DNA of 64,000 nt from Dipylidium caninum (taxonomy: Eukaryota; Platyhelminthes; Cestoda; Cyclophyllidea; Dipylidiidae): assembly GCA_017562135.1 (NCBI GenBank), contig QEYB01000895.1, positions 682,001 through 746,000 of the forward strand. Reading direction: 5' to 3'. The notes beneath the pieces are model-generated. The model saw nothing but the letters and a program-made list of their open reading frames with translations. It had not been told where the DNA came from and did no database searches. Positions within the stretch are counted from its first letter, which is position 1. Every line of letters starts with the position of its first letter. The position numbers were made by a program, and so were the translations under genes. Shown here piece by piece: positions 25,423 to 37,321 of this stretch.

Positions 25423-28400
25423 ATGATAGAATCAACATTTTTAGACTACCTCACCAAGTTTAAGGTGACAACCTACGCGGGGATTGAGGATTTCGCGGAC
25501 AAATTCAACTTTATTTACACAGTAATCGTTCTCTCCCTATGCACAGTAATCATCACCGCAAAAAGCTACCTCCTTAAACCCATAGCCTGCTACATCTCTA
25601 CCGAAATCGGTGGAACTAACCTGCTCAACTATGTCGAGAACTACTGCTGGGTGCAGGGTACAATCCCCATTTCCTACGCCAGTAAAATGCCTCAAACTGA
25701 CGCCGAATGGGCTGATTTGGAGAATGTGAAAATACGTAAGTTCTTTGTTGTAACTCTGCATTGTACCATGCCCCTCCCCTTCGGCTTATTACCTGATCAG
25801 TTGCCGATTTTCGAAGCACCACCACCCCTAAACCTGTGGTGGTGAATGCATATTTTCCACACGAGTCGTCCATCATTGAAACTGGTAATGAATGACGGGA
25901 GCATCTCGGGGTTCAATGGGTTCACCCCTGTTAACCCCATTTTGAAAAGACTGCTTCTTCAGTTAGCGAGCCGTTCCCTCCCAGTAGGAGGCTGATTCGA
26001 AAAATTATGGGTAAATAGTCTGTTGAGAAGTCTTCACTATTACCATTGAGGCATTTGGAAGGAAATCGGATTAAACCTCTCGAAATATTTCGAGAAGCCG
26101 CGTTAACTGCTCCTGTCAGTAAGGGTTGACATCTTCCAATTAATTGCACGCACACACTTTCTCGACGCGGCTTGCTGCACGTGAGGCCTCCGTGTTTAAA
26201 ATAATTTTATTATAATTCACCCCTTCTCAATGCTACTATGGTTTTAGAGGATTGAAATGGGATGACCCCCTCCTTGTAAGAGCAATGATAGATTTCCCCG
26301 TAAAACTATGCCACTAAAAGCCTATTTATAACCACTGGAAGGATTTCTTGTACTTATCCATTTCCAATTTTGGGCGGAAAGGAGTATATCCAAAAACACT
26401 TACCAGTCTGCCATTCTTTGTACCCTGAAATTTCCTGATGCAATTTAACGTGATTACACAGTGATGTCAATCTCCGATGCCATTCAAAGGGTCGTTTGAG
26501 AGTTAGCCGTCAACTCCTTCTCATCATCGTCGATTAACTTATTGCGCCATCATCAAGCGCGGCTGTGGAATCATGAACAACGTTCTCCTGTGTCCACATT
26601 GAGTTTCGAGGTTAACTGGGTGCTCATTTGTTGAATTCTGCCCCAATTCCTCAACAGCTTATCGACTTCGCCTCTAAACGACGCAACCCCTCAAAACTTT
26701 TGCTCGGCGGACCAGATTAACCTTAGTTAATGGAGTGAATTCCTCATAATGACGGCTGACGTGGAACTATATGCTTCCACATAGCTCCACATCAACGAAA
26801 AAGATAGTGTTTCATTTCTCAGTCTAAGAGTATCGCCAATTCAAAAGAAAAGCGTCCTCCTGAAAATGGTCGTGGTCTTTCTCAAAAGCCAGCAGTGATG
26901 AGAATGCACCTTTTGGTAGGATTGTTAAGGAATATTTAAGACGAAATCTGTCAACGACCAACGTATTGTAGTCTACTACCAGTGGGTCCCCTTCGTGCTG
27001 GGTCTTCAGTGCTGCCTCTTCTACACCCCTCGCCTTATCTGGCAGGCGATTTGCTACAATCGCACTGGAACTGACTTGGAAAATCTATCGCCCAAGCCGT
27101 GACCGCCATGCATAGCGACGAGAAAAGCCGTCAGGGAACTGTGGATAATATTGCTGAGGGGATCGAGCATCTTCTCTTCCAGGTGAATCCCCTTTCATCC
27201 GTATTTCTTTTCCTTCTTCCACGGCCACTAACGGCAAAGAGTTAATTGTGGTCCGCCACCAACTCAACTCCGTTGAGCCGAAGGTTGGAACGGACCGGTA
27301 CACCTGAATGGAAAGCCCGATACCCCTCTTTCTACATTTGTCAAATCCGCGATGAAATATTGTAGATTGTGTGAAATGTTTCAACCGCAGGTTCCCAAAA
27401 TTTTGAATTTTTTATCTTGTGGATGTTAATGAGTTGAAAATTAGTACCCTTTTCGGCCTCACCTCTTAGTTTATAAGTCATACCGTCAAGGGAGATCGGA
27501 GAATCGCTGTCGTGAGGACAAGCTTATCATTTCTGATTCCCGAGAGCTTACTTTAATTTAGGGCCAAAAAAGGGCTTTGCTGAATCGCGACGAAATGAAG
27601 AACGGCGGTCCAAGTGTCCTGGACTCGGAAGGCGAGAAAATGTTGGAATTCCCGAGCGAAAAGCATCACAGACGCAACTTTGGTGTCCACGGTTCACGAC
27701 TTCGTGTTCTCTCAAAGCGTCGCGGAAATTACATCGTCCTGACATATTTGCTCATCAAACTCCTCTACCTCGCCAACGCTATAGGGCAAATGTTCTTGAT
27801 GCAGCACTTCCTCGGCTTTAACTCAACCTCCAGCCCAGTGTTCGGCCTTAGTGTACTCAGGAACATTATCAATGGTCACGACTGGCAAATGACACAAATA
27901 TTCCCCCGAGTTGGGTTTTGCTACGCTGAAATGAAGATACTAGGTGTCCGCGTGAATGGAGTGACCGCTCAGTGTGCGCTGCCAGTGAATATGCTCAATG
28001 AGAAGCTCTACATCTTCCTCTGGTGGTGGATTCTAGTAGTGGCTATCATCACTGTCATATATTTACTCGTCTGGATCGTCCGCATTTGCGCAAAATCGCG
28101 TGAAGTTGACTACATCATCAAGTATATTAAATTCGCCGATGACGTGCCCCCATTCGATGAGCGCGACGTTGACGACTTCGCTCTCCGCTTCCTCCGCCAC
28201 GATGGCATGTTCCTGATCCGCATGGTTCGGCTGAATGCTGGCGACGTGATTGCAGCCGGGGTCGTAAACACTCTCTGGGATCGCTACCAACGACGTCTGA
28301 GGTCGAAGGATCGCGATCCCCTCACCAACACCGTCCGCCACTCTGTCGGCTGGTCTGGGGACCTCGAAAAAGGTGGCAGCGATACCACTGTGCGCAATAG

Positions 28401-28473
28401 AGCGCCGGAACCAGCCTTCGCCGACCCCATGAAGGAGGCCCCATATTCCCGTCCGTCGGGGAGTATTGTATGA
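25423..28473 (+). CDS. Innexin B, one frame break in exon 2
   Basis: A gap-junction channel subunit with the same exon plan as innexin A. Exons are 25423-25735, 26972-27182 and 27562-28473; introns are 1236 and 379 bp. Exon 1 has GIEDFADKFNF before TM1 and YVENYCWVQGT in extracellular loop 1. Exon 2 begins YYQWVPFVLGLQC. Exon 3 contains TM3, the two loop-2 cysteines (RVGFC, QCALPVNM), TM4 (LYIFLWWWILVVAII) and a long polar tail. Around 27083-27090 one base is missing: the frame runs into TGA at 27100-27102, while the conserved cytoplasmic-loop sequence and the splice donor continue in the next frame. With one extra base, exon 2 would be 212 nt, exactly the length of exon 2 in innexin C, and the protein 478 aa. 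Exon 3 carries a longer, Lys/Arg-rich cytoplasmic-loop extension than innexin A. I favour a sequence error over a pseudogene. Confidence 0.9.
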
Positions 28474-28677
28474 TCGCCCTTTCGTCATCCCCCTCGGCAT
28501 ACGCACACATTATAATATATCAAAAAAAAACATGAGAAACTCAAAATGCACCTCTTTCGCTTCATGCTACGTTGAGAAGAAACTGCAGTGTTTTTTGTTT
28601 ACCTGTGAAGTTTTTGCTCATCTTTTTTCCAACACTTGTGATTACCTTGCCTTTCTAAGAGCTACTATTTTCGTAAA

Positions 28678-28732
28678 AATAAACTTTTAGTAGCATTTGC
28701 CTAGAAGCTCTTCTTGAACCAATCTGAATAAA
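28678..28732 (+). promoter_or_regulatory. Candidate polyadenylation signals of innexin B
   Basis: Two AATAAA hexamers (28678-28683 and 28727-28732) lie 205 and 254 bp after the stop codon, in AT-rich DNA that turns GC-rich about 20 bp beyond the second. Either could direct cleavage. Confidence 0.45.
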
Positions 28733-29424
28733 AGCCTAACCCTGAATCGGCGTCGCTCTTGTCTTTCGCTCAAGGTGGGCCGAGCAGGCGATGAATGAGG
28801 GTTCAAGGGGGTTCTGCTCGGCGGGCGGTGGAGCGGAGGGCGGGGGAGGGGGTGAATGGGTGCCGCTCAGACGCGCGTGACTCCGAGCTTTTAACGCCGA
28901 CCTAACTAACGGCCCAATATTTAACTTTGCTACCTGCGATTTGATGGGCCCTTGTAGGGTTTCGGTGGAAAAGTAACACAAGTAGGTAACGCCAAATGAG
29001 TTAGTTATGCCGCCCCTCGGGAACCACTCCTCGTAATTTTTGCGGTTTCCATGATAGACATCGAGGATTCGTCAAGGCCCAAATGTCCTCGCTAGCAATT
29101 TCAGGGTGAGGACGGCGGATTTCGTTAAGGCGAGTCGTATGTTCCGTTGCAGCAGTTAGCGACTGCAGCACGTCTTGGCGGACAATCTGGACGAGTACTT
29201 CGCGGCCACGTGAAGGAAAGGAGCCTTGTGACAACCGACGCGTGGCACCTCGGCAGCCGTTGAGGCAGAGAGCCACTTCGAGCGACGTCGGGCCTCCCTC
29301 GGCTGCCGGTCGAGGAGGCGACGGGCTGCGACCGCCGCACTCCCACGACGCCCTGTGGTCGTGCGCGGGTGACCGCAAAAATCAGTATCTGCGCACTGTG
29401 ACCGCAGCCACGAGATGAGGCGCA

Positions 29425-29466
29425 ACGCACACGCACGCACGTACGCACGCCAGCACGCACACACGA
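29425..29466. repeat. CACG/CA microsatellite
   Basis: Imperfect repeats of CACG with CA interruptions over about 42 bp. Confidence 0.8.
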
Positions 29467-31538
29467 CTTTGAGGCTGAGCTTGCGAGCGATGGATGCGGT
29501 CTTCCCTTTTGAGGAGATTCATTATGCAACTGCTCTAACTAGCGGGGCAGTCGGGACAGGATCCCAGGAAAGGAGGATGTGTCGTCGGTTGCGCGAACTT
29601 TGCGCACCTTCGCGAACAGCACACTACCCCATGCAGTAGCACAGTAGCGGAGGAGCTAACACACGATAAACACGGCTGAATTCCGCAAATCATCTCAGCG
29701 GAAATGAAATCAAAATCGCTCTCACACTTGACCATATTGTGGGGGCCCCCGCGTAACCACCTACGTGACACCCGTGCTGATTCATACACACCGGTCTGGC
29801 CTGAAGCTTCGACGGTGATGGCAACGGCGGCGTGCGTGTGGGTAGATGTGAAAATCAGTCGTGCGACGCTCTTGGCCGTGTGCACGTCCGCCCACACGCG
29901 CCGAAGCGGGTAGAGGGAAACACCTCCGCCGGCTTGACGCCGCTCCGCACCCGCGCTAGGTGAAGGCACTTTGGGGCCCGCTGCGGCGCTCGAAGTCTCG
30001 CCATCGCGTTTGGAGGCCAGAGCACTCGAGTCTTCTTCACAGTCGTGCCAAATAAGTAACTGCTCTTGGCGCAGTGAATTAGAGATGCAACGTGAGGACA
30101 GACGTAGCTAAAAGCCAGTCTCCGCAGTCCCGACTGCGCAGGTCACGAGGAACTACGCGAAAAATTGTATGAAGACCTTCTGATTGTTGTTAACTACTTA
30201 ATACGAGAACAATTTATTCACGAAGTCTGTTCCTCTGGTGTAAACACACGATTTCCTCCTCTTATTGAGACTCGGAACGGTCGAGAAATCCATTCGTTAG
30301 CTGTTAGGGCTTAAATGTATACGAAGCGTATATATTGGTCGTTTCCTTTCATCACGTCCACACACTCTCCTCGCCGAGGTGACCGCGAACGATGTCGGAC
30401 GGTTGCGGCAGGTGGGAGCGCGACTGCCCGGGTCCGGCCACCCCTCGGCGGGCGGCGCATGCGCGGTTGTGTTCCGGTGCCGGGCTGAATGGAGTGCCGT
30501 GGTGCCGCTGGGGGACAGTAGTGATGCGAAGAGAATTTTCCACCCTACAGGAAGGTGCAGCGACGCGTTTCAACACGCCACGTATCGGCGTGGTGATGCA
30601 ACCGTTAAGGTGCTCAGGTTACCAAGACCACACCTCACGCGAGGTGGGGGCAATCACATCGCTGGAGCACTGGCAATGAAAAGCGATTCCAACAGGTTTC
30701 GTGCTGTTACCAAACCCTACGGGAAGACTCAACAGACGAGTGGCCCGCTGACAAGCCATAAATGACACTTGACTGGGTACTGCTCATAATAAAACAGGGC
30801 TGATTAACTCTGAATGTAAAGGAGTAACCCGAGAACTAGTGTCAATGAATAGGCAAAGATTAGAGGCTTCCTACGCATTAAAAGGCAAAACACAGTGCAC
30901 AGCTAAATCCAAATTGCCATGACGAAGAACCTGGCAAGCCGGCTGAAAAGCATCTTACGTCGGAGACTTTTAATGCTGGCTCACTTTTCGCCACCTAGTT
31001 AAATGTCCCCACGGTGGATTCGTAGGATGCCGGCAAAATTGCGTCTCGACGTAACGAGGAAGGCGGGTCGATCCTCCAACCGAGCGGTTCTAGTTCAAGG
31101 GCCCAGTCAGCGAAGAGTAGTGACGTCCTCGCGCACTCAGCATGTTCCACCGGGGGGTTAACTGGGTAAGGAATGCACGGGGCTGCACTGCAGTGGTTGC
31201 ATCACGCTGCACGTCTCAGACACACCTAAGGTCTGTGCTAAGATGCCACTGAAATGGGTGTAGAAAGGACTCCGATTTCTTAAGCACTCGAGTCGAAATT
31301 TAAACGAAATCCGCTCATCGCAATTATTGAGAAGGATTAGCCCGCACGAACTATTAATTCCATTCCGCAGAAAATGGAGCAACTTCAGCCACACTACTTA
31401 AAAAAGTGTTCAGGGGTGAAGTTGAGCTGGCGCTTCCGTGACCCAGAATCCAAACAGGCAGCGGTAGCTAAGTAACACACTTGCTTGGATAAGCAGGCAC
31501 AGTGTGAAGAAACGAGCTGAGCGGTGTGGCCGGGCTGT

Positions 31539-31602
31539 CCAATTGTTGCTCGAGCGTGCTGACCAATCACGAGGCGGAGCCTTAGCGCAGCGTGCAGATT
31601 GG
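31539..31602 (+). promoter_or_regulatory. CCAAT-box cluster before innexin C
   Basis: CCAAT occurs at 31539-31543 and 31563-31567 and inverted (ATTGG) at 31598-31602, with a GGCGG core between them at 31573-31577. All lie 170-240 bp upstream of the ATG at 31776, a normal distance for proximal promoter boxes. The assignment is by motif and position only. Confidence 0.4.
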
Positions 31603-31775
31603 TCGATCGGCGCAGTCCTCGGCTGACTGCGTCCGAAGAGACTTTCACTTCTGCGCGCGCTGCGAATGATGGTTCCTGTGAGCATTACTCGCTCGTCTGA
31701 GTCTACACATTATCCATTTTGATAGCCTTAACAATTTGCAGTCTTGTGTTGCGTTTGTGAGCCCCCAACCAGAAA

Positions 31776-34700
31776 ATGATTCAAAATCTCTTTTTGGACT
31801 ATGCATCTAAGATGCAGGTGGCCACGTATGTGGGAGTTGAAGATTTCGCCGACAAATTCAACTTCATCTTTACTGTTATGGTACTCCTCATCTGTGCCAC
31901 TGTAGTCACCGTGAAGCAATATATCCTGAAGCCAATTTCATGTTATATTTCAACCGATGTTGGCGGAAAGAATCTGCTTGATTACGTGGAAACTACTGCT
32001 GGGTTCAGGGCACCATCCCAATATCTTATTCCAGCGACGTCCCGGAAACAGAGGAGGATTGGAACAACCTCGAAAGTCGCAAAATATGTGAGTTTTTCCT
32101 ACCCGTTTTGTGCACGATTTGTCTCAAAAACACTTAATTAACGCTCAACCTACTCGTCCTTTGGACGACTTGCATCTAGCGACCCCAACCTGAGTGTTAA
32201 CAAAATACGACTATAAGAGAGTGGAATTTGGTGAATAGAGTTATGATATTAGGCAGTACGGACCTTAAGGTGCAGAAAGCGCATGGCGAATTGAGAGATG
32301 ATTTAAATTATCAAGCTCGAATTATGCCTTGGCCCGCCCATGTTTCGCCGGAGGTCTTCACAATTACGCAAAAGGTGATGTGATCTACTTTTCATTGCGG
32401 AGTATGCAATTAGTGACCAGAATACGATTATGCCATGTTCGAGAGAAATTGTATCTATATTTCCGCTTGTTTGGGTGAAGATGTTAGGAATAAAACACCT
32501 TTAACACGGCTCTTACTGCACTTGGTTACTAGTAGTTGGCAGCAGCTTTGTGACCCTTCAGGGTGCCAACCTCAAACACAGTCATCCACGCCGGCACCTG
32601 AGTTCTCCGCAGTGGGGCAGGGAGGCGGGTTGGAGATGACAACCGCCTTGTCTTACTAAACCAATTAGGAATTGTGTCACCACATCACACCGGTTGGGGC
32701 TCCTCCGTTGCGTTTCATTTGACGCCTCTGCTGGCAGCCTCAGTGCCACTCAAACTCCCACGACTTTAATTGCTGCGTGAACGCAAACGCCGTTCGCACA
32801 GAGCCGGTTTCACAGTAGGATGAAACTGCAGGTCGGGGTGAATTTTGGCTCCAGGACGTGCGAATTCCCCAGACCATTTCACAGCGCATACTTTCACGGG
32901 GTTTCATTCAGCAAACTGATCAAGTCGGAGTCACCGCATCGGTGTGCGAGGGGAGAGCTCCTTCGGTGAGGAGAGTAACACTGGGGCTCAACTGACAGCC
33001 GTATCCACCACCACTATTCGAACAAAAGTCGTCAAAAGTACTGGTTGACAGGGGAACTGTTCACTACTTTTCTATTTCGAGGAAAAAAAAAAAAAAACGT
33101 CATCAGGGGCGCTGTTAGAAGACGAATTCTTCGTACAACTCGCCTACGTAAAATAGATGCTGTCACGCCGTGCTAATCGCCTTGAGGATGCTGGATCGTC
33201 AACCCACTTTTTTGGCTCCCCAACACGCCGTTTAGCGATGCTGTCGACTGGGTGGAGTAAATAACAACAAAAAACGTCATTCTGCAAGTCGGAAATTCAT
33301 GCTAATCTGCTCTTTTTTGACTAGAAGGCTGTCTCTAGCAACTTAGTGTTGTAAGTCATAATAGTGTGCCAAATTTTTTCAAGATATTAATACACCAGGG
33401 GCAGAAGTCAAACTGCTGCCGAGGACTATTCAGGATGTGTCAGTGCCAAATCCCGAACGTCACCATTGCTTATATGTGACTTCTAACTGTGCCTTTTGAA
33501 CCGTCCACTGTCCCGTTTTGTCCACTTTCGTGTTAAATCACTCAACCGCTGCGAGATGAAAGTGACTCGCCTAGACGAAGCAAGGAGTCCTACTCGATTT
33601 AATGAGTACCCAACCATCACCGCCTTTCTTCAGTGTACTACCAGTGGGTGCCCTTCGTGCTGGGTCTGCAATGCGTCCTCTTCTACCTCCCGCGGATAGT
33701 GTGGCAGATAATTTGCTACAACCAAACCGGCATGGATTTGTATCACTTGGTCTCCATGGCCAACGAGGCCCGCCACTCGAGGCCCGAGAAGAGGAGGGAA
33801 CTGGTGCAAACCCTGGCCAAATCCATCGAACAATTGCTCTTCCATGTACGTGATTGAGTGCATTTTCTCCCATTTTGAAGGTGCTTTAACCCCCACGTCC
33901 GAATCGTCCTCCAGCGATACAGCGTCCAGGTATGCGACGTTGGCGACGCTTGCGCTTGTGTTGCGCGCCTGATCATTTTGGTGAATCGTTACTGCTGAAA
34001 ATTGAAATTTTTTTTTACATTTTTTTTCGATCCAAACGTCAGTTTATTGGGTTGCGATTGTTCCGACTTTGAACAAAGCAACAATTTTTGTCTGACTGCT
34101 GATTTTTTCCTCCACACACCCCCTTATGATTGTTTTACTTTGAGTTTGAATTTTGTTCGGAAAATCGTTTGGGGTTATTGTTGATTATTGAGGCTTCCAC
34201 TCGCAAATTGGCTACCCACTGTAAACGCAATCCTCGCAAAACGCTTTCCACCGTGCTACCTTCTGGTGTCTGCCCTGCCGTGGTGGTGCTCTGTTCCCCC
34301 TACCCTCCCCGTCGACTCGACGTCTGCCTCTACTCTCATCACGTAGAAGCATGCGCACAAGAGAGGAGGCCCCTCCGGAGGCAGTGCTGCTCTTCACCAC
34401 GCGTTTAAGCACCGTGGAGCCCTGGTCACTCCAATTTATCTCCTCATCAAACTTCTTTGCTTCGCCAATTCCTTGGCCCAGCTCTTCCTTATGCAACGCT
34501 TCCTGGGCTTCCAGCTCACCAAAACACCCTACGGATTGGCTGTTCTACATGACTTGTTCACGGGAAAAGATTGGCAAGCTACCCTCGTCTTTCCCCGAGT
34601 GACATTTTGCTACATTAAGTTGAAGAATCTGGGCGCAAGAGCCAACGCAATCACCGCTCAGTGCGCACTCCCCGTAAACATGCTGAACGAGAGGGTCTAT

Positions 34701-35096
34701 GTGTTCCTCTGGTGGTGGATCCTCTGTTCTGGCTTTGTCACCCTCTGCAGCCTCACCGCTTGGCTGGCGCACATAGGTCCTAGGAGATCCACCTTCAGGT
34801 ATGTGGGACGCTACCTCGCCCTGCGGGCTGGGGACGCCGATCCTGAGGAGGTGCGCATCTTCGCCACCAAATTCATCCGTCACGATGGGGAGTTCTTGCT
34901 GAGAATGGTGGCCATCAACTCGGGGGAGATTGTAGTCGGTGATGTGATTGAGGCGTTGTGGCAGGGGTACAGGGAGACACGAGGGCTCAAGATTTCGGAC
35001 TGTCTACCGCCATACCCTACTGCAGCCAACACAGTGGGGTTGTCTGAGAATAATGCAGACCTAAGGATAGCGCCCTTCACTGAAGCCGAGAAATGA
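31776..35096 (+). CDS. Innexin C, one frame break in exon 1
   Basis: A gap-junction channel subunit. Exons are 31776-32087, 33634-33845 and 34347-35096; introns are 1546 and 501 bp. The N-terminus (FLDYASKMQVATYVGVEDF) is close to innexin B, so B and C look like the most recent duplicates. Near 31989-31993 the expected ENYCWVQGT of extracellular loop 1 is interrupted: a run of A is one base shorter than the conserved frame needs, and the correct loop continues in the next frame up to a perfect donor. With one extra base exon 1 would be 313 nt, exactly that of innexin B. Exon 2 starts YYQWVPFVLGLQC. Exon 3 begins straight after a TAG acceptor at 34344-34346 and encodes a His/Gly-rich cytoplasmic loop, TM3, loop-2 cysteines (RVTFC, QCALPVNM), TM4 (VYVFLWWWILCSGF) and a short tail. 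About 424 aa are expected. Confidence 0.9.
33083..33097. repeat. Poly-A run inside innexin C intron 1
   Basis: 15 consecutive A on the plus strand within intron 1, with no target-site duplication or upstream element body visible to suggest a retroposon tail. Confidence 0.8.
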
Positions 35097-36295
35097 ATCA
35101 TCTTTAAAAACGCCTTCAGGTGTTGGACCTTTAAGACTCCTTCCCAATCACCTGTCTTTTCTTGTTATTAATGGAAATACATTTTTATTGGTAGTAATTG
35201 TTGGTCCTCTCAGAAGGAGCTAACTTGATTATGTACCACTAAACACGTGCCCAGTATGACGCCGATTCGGATCACCACTGCAAGATGTATTTCTTCAAGA
35301 CTAGTAAGAAATTGTGAGATAGAGTTTTTATTCCTCGAAAGGCGAAAGGGTAGACGAACATGAGGAGTCTCGCTTTACATGGAATATCATCATCCAACGA
35401 ATTATTCCGTGCATGCGGCTATTCACCGTGAAATACCCCGCTAACATTGTGACGGACCTCCTGCCCGACATCGTATGAAGAAAATGCTATCATGTCTTGC
35501 CGAAGGTTTCTTAGCATGGCAACGACTACCGCAAGATGTCACCGCTTTAATTTTATTGGCCAGTTGGTTGGCGTCAGTATGACGTCACCGATGTGCGCGG
35601 TGCAGCCATCGATTATTTCTGAGACCAGGGCGCCGAGCTGCGCAATAAGCGTTGGCGGCTCGGCCGATGGGGTGCATAGCGCTGACCTCTCCTCGACTCT
35701 CTCTCCGTCTTGGACAAGTTCGTTAGGAGACAAGGCCTGGCGTTTTTTATGTGCTCTCGCCACGATGCTGGACTCTCATGAACGTGATTTAAATATTGGG
35801 GTTTTGCGCCGGTCACATGGTTACCCTTAATTTATGCCAGTTCAATGGGTCGTGGCCACCCTTTCCCGATGCTAGTCTACAGAGCACAGTGTAACAAGAA
35901 CATTCCCGAAGTCCGTCATTTTAATGCGTGAATGTGACTTAGGTCCGTCAAGAGGACGCACACGACTAGGGCCACGCCACTCGGGGAGTTGGGCGTAGCG
36001 TCTAGACAAAATTATGACACTCTACTAGACTACGTGCCTTATCTCTCTGAGAGTGCCAGAGCACAGTCAAAATGAAGCCCATTCAACCGACAGAACGGCG
36101 GCCTATCCTCAATATCAAAGCATCTTCCATTCATTTTGCTGCAGTACAATATGGGGACATAGACATGATGATCCATGTAAAAAGGATGACACCTGGGGCC
36201 AATGGAATTAAGTAGGAGCATACAACAAAAGAAAATGAATGAAATTAAATTAGAACACATTCCTCCAGTGTGTCGTGTTCAAATCTTCCATTTAG
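35097..36295. other. Spacer between innexin C and the innexin D module
   Basis: 1.2 kb. I searched it for the two missing 5' innexin exons (the extracellular loop 1 ENYCW pattern and the YYQWVP pattern) and found none. The nearest look-alike, around 35836, encodes only QWV and stops within nine codons. An open frame at 35492-35830 (plus) is not recognisable. Confidence 0.55.
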
Positions 36296-37321
36296 TGCCG
36301 CGAAATTCGGAGAGGAAGTGCTGCTCGCTTGAAACATAAAGCTTTCAAATTTTGCTCCCTATTCTGCATCGGCAAACGCCTGGGAAATCGCCTTTTTGGG
36401 ACCTACCTGTTGGTTAAAATCGTCTACATCCTCAACGCCGTGGGTCAAATCTACGTTTTGGAGTCCTTTATCGGGATTACTCACAACGACCGCAGCTATT
36501 TCGGATTCCACATGACGAAGAATATTATTGATGGCAGGGACTGGCAGGTAGGCCTCCACTTTCGTGCTTCGTGAACTCTAAACTACGCGGGGGTTGGAGA
36601 ACTAAACTCGGTCTCAGTAGCCAGAGGTAGTGTGATTTTGAGCTTCCCCAAGGGTTATAACAGACTGATTATGAAAAGAGACATGCAAATTAGAATAAGT
36701 TCTAAACTCTGTCTTTCCTGCTACCCACAGGCAACGTTGAATTTTCCTCGGGTGGGATTTTGCGTGGTCCCGATTCGTCAACTAGCCGGTCAGGTATACG
36801 TTACAGCCCAATGCGCCCTCCCAGTAAACATGTTCAACGAGCGAGTTTACGTGTTTCTCTGGTACTGGTTCCTCCTTGGCGCCGCGGTGACTATCACCAG
36901 CGTGCCGCTGTGGTTCCTACGCATGGCTTGTCAGCGCAGTCGCGCGCTTTTTGTCAAGCGCTACTTGCGCCTCAGCGAAGTCTACTCGCACGAGGACGGC
37001 ATCATGGTGCAAAAATTTTGTCGCCAATTTTTGCGTCACGATGGCATTTTCTTCCTTCGCATGATGGCCATTAACTCCGGTAGCATCATCTGCGGCGAAG
37101 TAGTACAGGAACTCTGGTCCATTTACAGGGTTAAGTACTACAACCGCGACTTCAACTGCGCAAACGAGGAGGAAGGCGAAGGCAGTGAGAGCGATTTCCC
37201 TGCTGTCGTTGGGCGACATCACATGACCATACAGTTGGAGACCATTAAGCCTTCCGCTCCACCTCCTTCCTCCTCTAGTGGCTACAGCGAGGATTTTGAG
37301 TTGAGGAAGGGGACTATTTGA
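36296..37321 (+). CDS. Innexin D C-terminal module lacking 5' exons
   Basis: This segment encodes only the second half of an innexin: cytoplasmic loop, TM3 (YLLVKIVYILNAVGQIY), extracellular loop 2 with both cysteines (RVGFC, QCALPVNMF), TM4 (VYVFLWYWFLLGAAVTI) and a tail with an acidic patch and a Pro/Ser run. Exons are 36296-36547 and 36731-37321. The 183-bp intron between them (acceptor CACAG) splits what is a single exon in genes A-C. The first exon opens right after a TAG acceptor at 36293-36295 in phase 0, the same phase as exon 3 of A-C. No extracellular loop 1, TM1 or TM2 is found upstream. All frames are open with no breaks, so it does not look decayed. It may be an alternative 3' end spliced to innexin C exons 1-2, a gene whose 5' exons are too diverged to see, or a partial duplicate. 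Confidence 0.8.

Larger units (their letters stand above)
28474..31775. other. Intergenic between innexins B and C
   Basis: 3.3 kb with no recognisable exon. 28.8-30.1 kb is GC-rich and includes a CACG-type microsatellite. Open frames on both strands there have biased Arg/Ala/Cys composition and no family resemblance. The last 250 bp carries CCAAT boxes that probably belong to the innexin C promoter. Confidence 0.5.

Noticed and set aside
35836..35875. Possible exon 2 for innexin D (a QWV coding match)
   Set aside because: Only three residues match, there is no acceptor in phase, and the frame stops within nine codons.
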